Of a stretch of 64,000 nucleotides of DNA, positions 32,316 to 41,600 are shown piece after piece. The position numbers and the translations under genes were made by a program. The stretch is taken from assembly GCF_000308715.1 (NCBI RefSeq), contig NZ_BAGH01000309.1, positions 1 through 64,000 of the forward strand. The letters are read 5' to 3'. A model generated the notes under the pieces. The model saw only the letters and a program-made list of their open reading frames with translations, ran no database searches and was not told the origin of the DNA. The DNA comes from Nocardia tenerifensis NBRC 101015. GTDB taxonomy: Bacteria > Actinomycetota > Actinomycetes > Mycobacteriales > Mycobacteriaceae. Each line of letters opens with the position of its first letter. The first letter of the stretch is position 1.

Positions 32316-33578
32316 CTATGGCCGGCCCCGGCTACCGACACCCAGCCACGAACCGAGTCGATGACCGCCACCGCGGCTCACCAAAGCTCCCGGACGCTCG
32401 GCCGCGTCGGTCGAGAGCAGCTGAATTGCGGGCTGCCACAGGCGAATCAGTGTCTGCAGGTCTGGGACATCGGATCTACTGACGGTCGGTTCGTATGCCG
32501 GTTCGCCACCGTTTCTCGCGAGCTGCCCGGCCGCGATAGCTAGTTCGGCGACCAATCGCAGGTGTTCTTGATCCGTCTCGGCGACGGTGCTCTCGATCAG
32601 GTCGTCGATGGCGGCCGGCAGGGGAAGCACATATCTGGCGACTATCTGTGCCGCATCATGGATTTCGATCCGCCGCCGATGTAGACGCTCCAGCGATGAC
32701 GCGTTCCAATCGTCGGCCCACTTCGGCCGGAAGACGACCTGGGGTACGGCGACGGTCAGATCCCGCCAGAGCGGATACAGCCGTCGCGCGGTGCGCGAGT
32801 CGCGATCCAGCCGCAGCAGCTGCGCGACGGCCTGTGCGGTGGACCGGGCCGTCACCGCGACCAGCGCGGTGAAGAGGAACAGTCCTGGCTCACCGGAGGC
32901 GAGTCCATCGGAGACGAGGTTGTACATGCGCTGGGTCAGTTCGCTGCTGACCCCCGTCGCGTCCAAAGCGGCGGAGACAACGATCGAGCAGACGGGCAGA
33001 AAGTTGGCGATGCCGAAACACACCGTGGCGACCACCATGATCACTTCCCACCGGGTGGTCGCCCGCCAGGCGATAGCTCGATATCTCAGTGCGCACAAGT
33101 AGCAGGAAACTACTAGCGGCAGAATCGAATACAGCCCGATGTAGGCGCCGTATCGCCAACCGCCGTAATCCGCGATGGACGCCATTCCGTGCGCCCGCAC
33201 CGGACTGCTCAACGCCAGGAATACGACGCCGACAACCACCGACAGCACGATCACGATCTTGAACCGGATTCGGAAATGCACCCGGCCGTATTCGCGGAAC
33301 ATCACCATTCCGAGCCCGCACGCCCAGGCCGTCACGGTCAGCCAGTGCCAGATATCGAAAACCGTGGGAAGGCCACCGGGGACGACTCCGGCCACCCGGC
33401 GGGCGATGACCGGCTCACGCAGGATGGCCGCTGCCGCATCGAATCCGAGCACGGTGTTGATCAGGCTGCCGAACATGGTCGTGCGCGGGGTGAGGGCGGG
33501 CCGGAGGATCGCGATGGCGACGATGAACAGCGTCGCAGGCAGGGTGGCCCAGATCGGCAGGTGGTCGTCCGGCCACAT
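32316..33578 (-). CDS. MAB_1171c-type membrane protein with DUF6545 C-terminus
   Basis: A 420-residue protein with about seven TM helices in residues 1-260 and a soluble C-terminus. The block RRLYPLWRDLTVAVPQVVF followed by LERLHRRRIEIHDAAQIV is the DUF6545 signature of MAB_1171c-type proteins. Function is uncharacterised; these genes usually sit next to XRE and ImmA/IrrE-type genes. It starts three bases after the ImmA/IrrE-like gene upstream, so the pair is coupled. Confidence 0.82.
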   Translation of the reverse strand: MWPDDHLPIWATLPATLFIVAIAILRPALTPRTTMFGSLINTVLGFDAAAAILREPVIARRVAGVVPGGLPTVFDIWHWLTVTAWACGLGMVMFREYGRVHFRIRFKIVIVLSVVVGVVFLALSSPVRAHGMASIADYGGWRYGAYIGLYSILPLVVSCYLCALRYRAIAWRATTRWEVIMVVATVCFGIANFLPVCSIVVSAALDATGVSSELTQRMYNLVSDGLASGEPGLFLFTALVAVTARSTAQAVAQLLRLDRDSRTARRLYPLWRDLTVAVPQVVFRPKWADDWNASSLERLHRRRIEIHDAAQIVARYVLPLPAAIDDLIESTVAETDQEHLRLVAELAIAAGQLARNGGEPAYEPTVSRSDVPDLQTLIRLWQPAIQLLSTDAAERPGALVSRGGGHRLGSWLGVGSRGRP

Positions 33579-33581
33579 GCA

Positions 33582-34121
33582 CTACAGCTCTTTCACCATC
33601 GGGTCGCGGCGTGGTCCGATGCTTCGCGCACGGGAGCTGATCAGGTTCGCGAACAGCTCCGCTTCGTACTCTTCGCTCGAGGCGTAGCTGGACAGTCCAC
33701 GGGCCGCGCGGACGGTGCCGGGGTCGATCTCGTGGTCCAGCGCCAAATCACCGGCCAGTCTCGTCAATTCATCGGTGGGGATCGACGTGTCCTGCCCGTG
33801 GCCGAGCAGCATATGACCGACCTCGTGCAGCGCTACGTGCAGGTCTATCGCGGGATCGGAGGACTGCCGAAGCAGGATGACGTCGCAGTCCATGCACACC
33901 AGCCACAGCCCGCACAGCCCTACCGGGGCGGCGGGCGGGAGCAGCAATCGCACGATCCGGCGCCCGCGTGTGTGCTCGACCGACCCGATGAACTCCTCGA
34001 CCGTCCAGTCCACCGGCAGCTCCAGACGGTCGACAACCGAATGCAGCCGGGCACGCGTAGAAATCTGACCTCGAAGGAGTTTCCGCCCGGAGGCGGAGAC
34101 TTCGCGCGGAAACCATTTCAT
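33582..34121 (-). CDS. ImmA/IrrE-type zinc metallopeptidase
   Basis: A 179-residue protein with HEVGH in LHVALHEVGHMLLGHG and a third-ligand candidate Glu in SEEYEAELFANLI, the layout of ImmA/IrrE peptidases that cleave partner repressors. No HTH domain is fused and none is encoded beside it; only the DUF6545 membrane protein follows, with three bases between. Its target could be a distant repressor, for example the XRE protein at 47742-48341, but this is speculative. Confidence 0.85.
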   Translation of the reverse strand: MKWFPREVSASGRKLLRGQISTRARLHSVVDRLELPVDWTVEEFIGSVEHTRGRRIVRLLLPPAAPVGLCGLWLVCMDCDVILLRQSSDPAIDLHVALHEVGHMLLGHGQDTSIPTDELTRLAGDLALDHEIDPGTVRAARGLSSYASSEEYEAELFANLISSRARSIGPRRDPMVKEL

Positions 34122-34706
34122 GCCACTCGCCTCGCGTGCTGGAGCGACGGTGGTGGCGACGTCAGCGATTTCTGGCTCGTCGGCGCAACCGCCGGCTCGG
34201 GCTGCTGCATCGAGTGGGTGAATGTAGATCGGGGTCCAATCACGATTTCCCCCTTACCCTTGCAAATCGGGTCTTACTGACCGCGCCTCAACAACGGCGT
34301 CATTGCCGCTGGCACAGCGCTTATCGTTGAAAGGTCCATTCGACCGAACTCGGCATCATTCCTTGTCCCCGAACTCAGGCTAGCATGTCGGCACCGGACG
34401 TGGTCTGCGATCTTGCGTCTGGTGCAACGGCTGTTCAGCTGGTGGCCAATGAGGTCGGTGGTGTTGCAGCAGTGCGGGTTTCGGCGCGCATGTGCAGGCG
34501 TCGGGGATGCATCGTCATCGCGCAAGCGGGTCTCAGATCGTTGCCGAGAAGTGCACGCAGGTGCCAGCGGGCGACGACAGCGGCCTCGTAGAGGGGGGTC
34601 GGCGGGCGTTGCTTACCGCAGGGTATGACGACGCTGGAACCGCTTGTCGGGCAAGCCCGTCAGGCGACGGCGGCAGGACCGCCGCCCGACGGATCCATCC
34701 GCGAAC
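34122..34706. other. 585-base gap upstream of the ImmA-like gene
   Basis: No supported gene or repeat. The section 34220-34380 is less GC-rich and probably holds the promoter of the ImmA-DUF6545 pair. Confidence 0.4.
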
Positions 34707-35552
34707 CTAGCTCGGCGAGCTATAACCGGCGAGGCGCTCCGGATTCTCGACGAATTTGCGCATCTCCGTGAACATCTGCGCCGCGCCGCCGAGCGACCAC
34801 CCACCGTCGACCGGAATGAGCGCTCCGGTGACGTAACTCGCCATCGGCGAACTCAACCAGAGGCAGCAGTCGGCGATCTCCTGCGCGGTCCCGAATCGGG
34901 CCAGCGGCACCGACTCGGTGACGACCTGCTCGATCTGTGGAGTCGGCGCCAGCCGCGCCATCCCCTCGGTGCCGGTGATCGGCCCGGGGACGACCGCGTT
35001 CACGCGGACACCGGCCGCGCCCCACTCGATCGCGCACACCCGGGTCAGCATGTCGACCCCGGCCTTCGCCGAGCACGCGTGCACCTGCAACGGCATGGGG
35101 ATCGATGATTGCGGCGCGGAGATGGTGATCACCGACGCGCCGGGTTTGCGGAGGTGCTCGTACCCCGCCCGCAGCACGTTGTACGTGCCGGCCAGGTCGA
35201 TGCCGATGACGGCGTTGAACGCGTTCGACGATATGGCGGTGATCGGCGCGGGGAAATTGCCCGCCGCACCGGAGACGAGCACGTCCAGTTCACCGAATCG
35301 GTCCCGCGCTGAGCTCAACGCCGCGGCGACAGCGTCGAATTCACGCACGTCGGCAGCGAATCCGAGCACCGAGCCGCCGTGCTCGCGCAGTTCGGCGACG
35401 GCCGCGTCGACCTTCGCCTGTTTACGGGACAGCACGGCGACACTGGCTCCCGCCTTCGCGTAGGCGTGTGCGATGCCGAGATTGATACCGCTCGTACCGC
35501 CCGCTACGAAAACGCTGCGGCCCGAGTAGTCGAACGGCTGACTCACAGTCAT
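34707..35552 (-). CDS. SDR oxidoreductase of the 2,4-dienoyl-CoA reductase type
   Basis: A 281-residue SDR with the cofactor motif GGTSGINLGIA, the AADVRE block and SGAAGNFPAP. The normal YxxxK is replaced by VHACSAKAGVDML; this Tyr-less pattern with PGPITGTEGMARL is typical of DECR2/FadH-like dienoyl-CoA reductases rather than a defect. It is the last gene of the minus-strand unit from the highly reducing PKS, so it may adjust double bonds of the product or simply be a beta-oxidation enzyme. Confidence 0.85.
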   Translation of the reverse strand: MTVSQPFDYSGRSVFVAGGTSGINLGIAHAYAKAGASVAVLSRKQAKVDAAVAELREHGGSVLGFAADVREFDAVAAALSSARDRFGELDVLVSGAAGNFPAPITAISSNAFNAVIGIDLAGTYNVLRAGYEHLRKPGASVITISAPQSSIPMPLQVHACSAKAGVDMLTRVCAIEWGAAGVRVNAVVPGPITGTEGMARLAPTPQIEQVVTESVPLARFGTAQEIADCCLWLSSPMASYVTGALIPVDGGWSLGGAAQMFTEMRKFVENPERLAGYSSPS

Positions 35553-35565
35553 GGGGTTCCTCTTG

Positions 35566-36042
35566 CTACGAAGTCGGCACCGGCAGGACTTGGATCGTGC
35601 ACGTCGCCGTCGCCACCAGCTTGTCGGATCCGTTGTGTGCTTCGGCGGCGAGGAACATGGCCGTTCGTCCGCCTTTGCGCACCATGGTGTGCAACCTGAG
35701 CCGTTCGCCGGCGAACACCGGGCGCAGGTAATTCGTCGTCATGTCCAAACTCGTCGTCGGACCGCCCGCGGTCAGGTAGCTGAGCGCCCCGAAGAGGTCA
35801 TCGATCATCGCCGAGAGAAATCCGCCCTGCAGCAGGCCGACCGCGTTCGCGTACTGCTGCGGCACCGCGATTGTCGCGGTCAACGACCGACCGGGAACGT
35901 ATTCTTCGAACTGCATGTCCAGGGTCTTCGTCGACGGCGGAGGAAGCATGAGCTCGACTCCGGGCGGGATCGGAAAGCTGCGGAGCATGGCGAATGTGTG
36001 CTCGAGGATCTGGTCGTGCCCGTGAATCGCGTCATCGCTCAT
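35566..36042 (-). CDS. PaaI-like hotdog thioesterase
   Basis: A 158-residue hotdog protein: GLLQGGFLSAMIDDLFGAL (the HGG-type helix with Gln replacing His) and TTSLDMTTNYLRPVFAGERL are the PaaI/YbgC-like landmarks. It hydrolyses acyl-CoA or acyl-ACP thioesters by family. It overlaps the alpha/beta hydrolase gene by 11 bases and precedes the SDR by 13 bases, so the three are one unit. Confidence 0.88.
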   Translation of the reverse strand: MSDDAIHGHDQILEHTFAMLRSFPIPPGVELMLPPPSTKTLDMQFEEYVPGRSLTATIAVPQQYANAVGLLQGGFLSAMIDDLFGALSYLTAGGPTTSLDMTTNYLRPVFAGERLRLHTMVRKGGRTAMFLAAEAHNGSDKLVATATCTIQVLPVPTS

Positions 36043-36823
36043 GAGTGCGTCCTTCGTTGTCGCGGCTGCGTTGCGCCGTTGTCAGAAATGATTCCAATAT
36101 CGTGTTGAACCCCGGTGCACGCGCGACGGCGTGCCCGGCGCCGGGTACCTTGGCCCGCTGCGCACCGAGCCGGGCGGCGATGGCATCGCACACGCGCTCG
36201 AGCCCGGCGTTGTGCTCGCCCGAGACCACCAGCGCCGGCACGTGTGCCTCGACGATCGCGTCGAACCGAGGCTTCGCCTCCCGCGGCGAGCGAAGGTTGC
36301 GCCACAGTCGCATCGCCTGGCGAATGTCTTCTTCCTCCTCGGCAGGCATCTTCCGTCCCACGCCGGCCATGGCATAGAAATCACGCTCGGCCTGCGCGTC
36401 GTCCGCGTCCGCGGCGAATCGGTCGGCCAAAGCCGCCAGTTCCCGCACGGATTCGTCGTTCTCGGCGGCGACGAATATCGGCACCTCGATCAGGGTCAGC
36501 GACCGAACCAGGTGTGGCAGTCGTCCGGCCGCGACACTCGCGCCCAAACCCCCGTACGAGAAGCCGACGAGATGCACGCCGCCAGGGCTTTCCGACATGA
36601 GCTCCGCCAGGTCGTCTGCGTCGGCGAGGAAGTCCTGCCGTGGCGTCGGGGGGTTGGGCGCATAGCCTCGACGACTCGGCATGATCAGCGACCAACGGGC
36701 CTCGAGTTCTTGTTGACGGGCCCACGTCACGCGCGCGGGCAGCCCGCCGTGCACCAGTACGACCGGCGGCCCGGTCCCCGACCTCTGGACGAACAGGGGC
36801 GGCGCGGTGGATTCCCCGGTCAT
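36032..36823 (-). CDS. Alpha/beta-fold hydrolase
   Basis: A 263-residue hydrolase with the oxyanion motif HGGLP, the nucleophile elbow GFSYGG, and a late His in GAGHAVARA. The substrate is unknown. It overlaps the thioesterase gene downstream and follows the halogenase-like gene after 188 bases, in which a separate promoter could lie. Confidence 0.88.
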   Translation of the reverse strand: MTGESTAPPLFVQRSGTGPPVVLVHGGLPARVTWARQQELEARWSLIMPSRRGYAPNPPTPRQDFLADADDLAELMSESPGGVHLVGFSYGGLGASVAAGRLPHLVRSLTLIEVPIFVAAENDESVRELAALADRFAADADDAQAERDFYAMAGVGRKMPAEEEEDIRQAMRLWRNLRSPREAKPRFDAIVEAHVPALVVSGEHNAGLERVCDAIAARLGAQRAKVPGAGHAVARAPGFNTILESFLTTAQRSRDNEGRTHER

Positions 36824-37011
36824 AGCCCCTCCTCACCCCGAACGATGGCTGCGTGACGCTCTGGCATGAGCTCTCGGCTCCCCTTCCCGCGGCCCGAAAC
36901 TCACGCTCCGCCAGCATGATCAGTTTAAGCGTCAGTGTCGTTTCCAGTGCGAAACATCGACGAATGGACTCGAGGCGGTTCTCCACGCCGCCGCTGGCTT
37001 CCGGCCTGCCG

Positions 37012-38580
37012 TTATCGGACGGCGGCCGGGGTCGACTCCGGCTGGGCGACGTCGTATTTCTTGGCGAGTTCTCGCTCGAACGACCCCGCCCACGATTCCA
37101 ACCGGTCGACGTTGCGCCGCATGTCGCGGAAGCACTGGTCGGCGGTCTTGTCGGTGATCAGGTCCAAGTGCAGCTGGGTGCAGATGGGTTCCTTGCTGTA
37201 CTCGAGGAACATGTACTCGTCCGTCGGACGCGTTTGCGTCGCGAAGGCCCGCAGGTTCGCTTGCATGCGCCGCTGGATGCCGTGGAATCGCTGTGCGATG
37301 GGATGGAATTCGGCGGCCGCGTCTGCGTCGGCGATCAGTCCGCGGAAGAGCAACTGGGCGGGCAGTGCCCAGTAGAACGAGGTGTCCCAGATGACCTTGG
37401 TGAACATGGCGGGCGCGTGCCCGAAGATCGGGTAGTTGTTGAGGTAAACCGGAAAGTAGCTCTGCCAGAGATCTTCCAGCAGCAATTGGTTGTATGTGTC
37501 GGCGACAGCCTCGGTCAGTCGGCCCTTGCGGTCGAGTTCGATCATCCGCGTGGTGATGGTGTTGGTGTAGGCGATCCAGTCGGAGCCCGGGCTGTAGAAG
37601 GCGTCGAGGAATACGGCCGCCTCGCCGACGCAGGACCATCGATGGTGCGAAAACGCTTGCTTGGAAAAGTAACTCGCGTTGCGCACCTTGCGGAAGTCGA
37701 TGATCTCGGCCTTCTCGATGAACCCGGCGAGCGTCGGTTCGTATTCGTCGAGCCAGCGGCGGGCCTTGGTCTCCGTCGAGTAGGCGCTGAAGGGGTGGAC
37801 GTTCTCGTCGGTCACGATGCCGACGCTGGTGTTTCCCGACGACAGCGGGATCATCCACACCCAGTAGCCGGTGCCCATCAGGTGATTGGTGGAAAACCAC
37901 CGGCGCTCTTGGGTTTTCGGCGTCCAGGTCGGGCTGGTGGCCGCCGCCATCTTCTCGACGTCGTATTCACCGCGGAAGCGCCACCAGGCCGCGTTGATCT
38001 TGTGCGCGCTCGGCCTGCCCAGGCCGAGTTTGCGTTGGATCAGCCGGTGGCGACCCGAGGCGTCGACGAGGAAGCGCGCCCGGGCCGTGCGTTCGGTGCT
38101 GTCGCCCTCCAGTTCGTAGTGGACGACGTGATCCTCGTCGTCGGCGGCCAGGTCGACATCGGTCACCTTGGCCAGTTCTACGAGATCGACACCGAGTTCG
38201 CGAACGCCGCGCCGCAGCTCTCGTTCGAAGATGCCGCGGTCGATCTGATACGAGTGCACGCGCGGGAACCGCCGCGAACCGAGTTCGGGCCGGGCCTCGA
38301 AGGGGCCGTGGGCATCGCCGAAGAACAAGCGCAGCCCGAGCTTGGGCAGCTGCTGCCGGTTGAAATGGCCGCTGAGGCCGAGCTGTTCGGCGAAGTAGTG
38401 CGAACCGGCTTCGACCGCCGATTCACCCACCTTGTAGGCGGCGTCGGGGATGTCGCCGGAGCTGCGTTCCAGCGCCAGCACGGTGCAGTCGGGCATGGCC
38501 CGCCTGATCTGCCTCGCCGCGGTCAGGCCGGCCAAACCCCCGCCACACACCACGACGTCGTAACGTTCGACTTGATTCAT
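37012..38580 (-). CDS. Flavin-dependent halogenase-like monooxygenase
   Basis: A 522-residue FAD protein of the tryptophan-halogenase superfamily. The FAD motif is CGGGLAGLTAARQIR, followed by YKVGESAVEAGSHYF, a KVGES block seen in non-tryptophan halogenases. The WxWxIP motif that distinguishes halogenases from monooxygenases is present as WVWMIP. No separate flavin reductase is encoded nearby. It starts 27 bases after the PKS stop and is probably cotranscribed. Chlorination of the PKS product is the obvious reading, but several FAD oxidases share these motifs. Confidence 0.85.
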   Translation of the reverse strand: MNQVERYDVVVCGGGLAGLTAARQIRRAMPDCTVLALERSSGDIPDAAYKVGESAVEAGSHYFAEQLGLSGHFNRQQLPKLGLRLFFGDAHGPFEARPELGSRRFPRVHSYQIDRGIFERELRRGVRELGVDLVELAKVTDVDLAADDEDHVVHYELEGDSTERTARARFLVDASGRHRLIQRKLGLGRPSAHKINAAWWRFRGEYDVEKMAAATSPTWTPKTQERRWFSTNHLMGTGYWVWMIPLSSGNTSVGIVTDENVHPFSAYSTETKARRWLDEYEPTLAGFIEKAEIIDFRKVRNASYFSKQAFSHHRWSCVGEAAVFLDAFYSPGSDWIAYTNTITTRMIELDRKGRLTEAVADTYNQLLLEDLWQSYFPVYLNNYPIFGHAPAMFTKVIWDTSFYWALPAQLLFRGLIADADAAAEFHPIAQRFHGIQRRMQANLRAFATQTRPTDEYMFLEYSKEPICTQLHLDLITDKTADQCFRDMRRNVDRLESWAGSFERELAKKYDVAQPESTPAAVR

Positions 38581-38607
38581 GATTCTCCGTTCACGCTGTT
38601 CATGGAG

Positions 38608-41600
38608 CTAGTCGGCGCCGACCACGAGACCCGTGAAACTCGGGAAGGCGTTCTCGGCGGACAGCTCCTCGGCGATCGTCTCCATCACCTGCGGGCTCGC
38701 GTTCTGGATGAACAGGTGACCACCGGGAACGGTCGTGAGCGAGAACTCGCCGATCGTCAGCTGCTCCCAGCCGCGCAGCTGGGCCGGCTCGAACAGCGGG
38801 TCGTCGGCACCGCGCAGGACCGTGATCGGAGCACGCAGCGTGACACCGTCGTCGAAGCGATAGTCGCCGAGCATCTTGAGGTCCGCCCGCACCGCCGGTA
38901 TCAGCGGCTTGACCGCCGATTCGTCGTCGAAGTGTTCGGCGAAAAGACCGTTGTCGCGCAACACTTCGAGAATCCGGCTATCCGATTCGCGGTCCAGATC
39001 GAAGCCGTCGCGGATGTGTTTCAGGTTCCGCACGTACCCCTCGACCAGCTCGGGCGAGGGCCATCCCCCGATGATGAGTTTCATCGGGACCTCGGCGAAT
39101 TGCTGCTCGAGATACTTGGTGAGTTCGTAGGCGATCAGTCCGCCCATGCTGTGCCCGTAGATGACGAAGGACCGGTCGAGGTACGGCAGCATGGCGTCGG
39201 CCAGTTCCGCGATGAAGGCGGGCATCGAGTCGATCGGCACCTCGTCGATGCGGTTGTCCCGGCCCGGGTACTGGATCGCCACCACGTCGACCGTGTCGGG
39301 CAGGCTGTTCGCCCACGAGGTGAAGGCGGACGCGCTGCCGCCGACGAAGGGCAGGGTGAACACGCGCAGCGTCGCGGTGTCGGATCGGCCCTTCGTCGCG
39401 CGGATCCAGCGCTCCGGGCCCGCGGGTTCCGCCCCGGACGCGGGGAGCGCCACCGACCCGGTGTCGAAGACGTGGGCGAGGACATCGGTGGCGAGCTCGA
39501 CCAGGGTGGGCCCGCGCATCAGGCCCATGGTCGGGAAGTCGATGTCGAGTTGCTTGGCCAGCACGTTGCGGATCTGGCCTGCCATGAGCGAGTCCATGCC
39601 GAGGTCGGTCAGGGAAACGTCGTGGGCCAGGCGCTCGACCGGCATGTCGAAGATCCGCGCGACCTGCTCGGACAGCGCAGTGACCAGTCGCGATTCGCGC
39701 GCGTCGGGCGCGAGCTCGACGAGTTCGGCGCGCAGGCTCTCGGTACCGAACGTGGTGGCCGAGCCCGAGGCGCCGTCGACGGCCAGGTGTGCGAGCCGTA
39801 GCGAGCTGCGGAACGACGGCATCACCTGACTCATCATCACGAAGTCCACGCCGAATACGCTTGCGCGGCTGACACCTTGGGTCAGGCACCGCCCGACGAA
39901 GCCGCACGCTGTATCCGGTGAGATCGCCTTCCATCCCATCCGGGCGAGCGTGTCGAGCTTGTTGCGCACGATGAACCCGACCTCGCCGATGGCGCCCCAG
40001 TTGATCGTCAGGGCAGGCAGTCCGAGGTCGCGGCGGTGTGCGGCAAGCGCTTCCAGGAACCCGTTCGCCGCGGCGTAGTTGGCCTGACCGGGCGTGCCGA
40101 TGTACCAGCTCATCGACGAGTACATGACGAAGGCGTCCAATTCCAGCGTGCGCGTGTGGTTGTGCAGATGCCACGTGCCGTCGATCTTCGGCCGCACGGC
40201 TCGCAGGAACTGCTCCTCTGTCATCTGGGTCAGCGCCACGTCGTCGAGCACCATCGCGGCGTGGAAGACGCCCCGCAGCGGCGGCAGCTCCGACAGCCGC
40301 TCCAACAGCCCGACGACCTCGGCCTCGCTGGACACGTCGGCCCGTTCGAGCACCACCTCGGCGCCGGACTCCCGCATCGCCGCGATCACCGACTCGTTCT
40401 CGGCATCGATCTGGGCCCGGCGCCCGACCAGCACCACGGTGCCCGCGCCCCGGTCGACCAGCCATTGGGCGGTCCACAGACCGAATCCGGTGTATCCGCC
40501 CGTCACCAGGTAGGTGCCGTCGGCAACGAACGCCTGGTCCGCACTCGTGGCCGGATAGACGAGAAGCTCTGTCTCCGGCTCGAATTCGACGACGACCTTA
40601 CCGATCTGCTTGGCGCCCGCCATGTATCGGAACGCGGCGACCACGTCGTCGGCGCCGAAGTCCGTGTGGGGCAGCGCGGGCAGCGCGCCCGCCGCGACAC
40701 CGTCGAGCACCTTCGTCATGGACTCGCGGCACAACGCCGGATCCTCCAGCAGCAGCCGGTCGATATCGATCGCCGCGTAGATGAGGTTGTTGCCGAACGG
40801 CTTCAGACCCAGTTTGTAGTTGTCGTAGATGTCCTTCTTGCCGATTTCGATGAACCGCCCGCGGGGGCGGAGCAGTTCGAGGCTCTTCGGAATGGGCTCG
40901 CCCTGAAGGGAATTCAGCACCAGATCGACACCGTCGTAGCGCTGTCGGATCTCGTCGGCGAACGCCAGCGAACGGGAGTCGAAAACGTCCTCGACACCCA
41001 GCGTTCGAAGGTATTCCCGCTTCTCTTCGCTACCGGCGGTGGCGAGGACCGTGGCGCCGAGCAGGTGTGCGATGTGCACCGCGGCCAGCCCGACACCGCC
41101 GGCGGCGGCGTGGATGAGCACCCGCTCGCCGCGGCGCAGCCTGCCCACTTCCACCATGCCGTACCAGGCGGTCAGGTATGCCATCGGCAGCGTCGCGGCG
41201 TCCGCGGCCGAGAGGTCCGCCGGTGCCGGGAAGACCCGCCGGGCATCGGCGACCACCATCGAACCGAAGCACCCGCGAGCGAAGGCGACGACACGATCCC
41301 CCGGGGCGACGCCCTCGATCTCGGATCCGACCTGCGTGACCACTCCGGCGCATTCGACACCGAGGTTGTTCTCGTAGAACCCGCCGAAGGTCGCGCCCTC
41401 CGACAGCACCCCGAGCGACAGCATGACGTCCCGGAAGTTCAGGCCGGTGGCGAGCGGCCGAATGGCGATGTCGCCCGGACCGATCACCGGCTCGGCCTGC
41501 TTCTCGAACCGAAGCTGCTCGACCCCGGGCTCGGCGGGCGCGGCCAGCGCGAAGGAGGTCTCGTCCGACACGCGGGCGAGCGTCGCCACCGACGCCTCGA

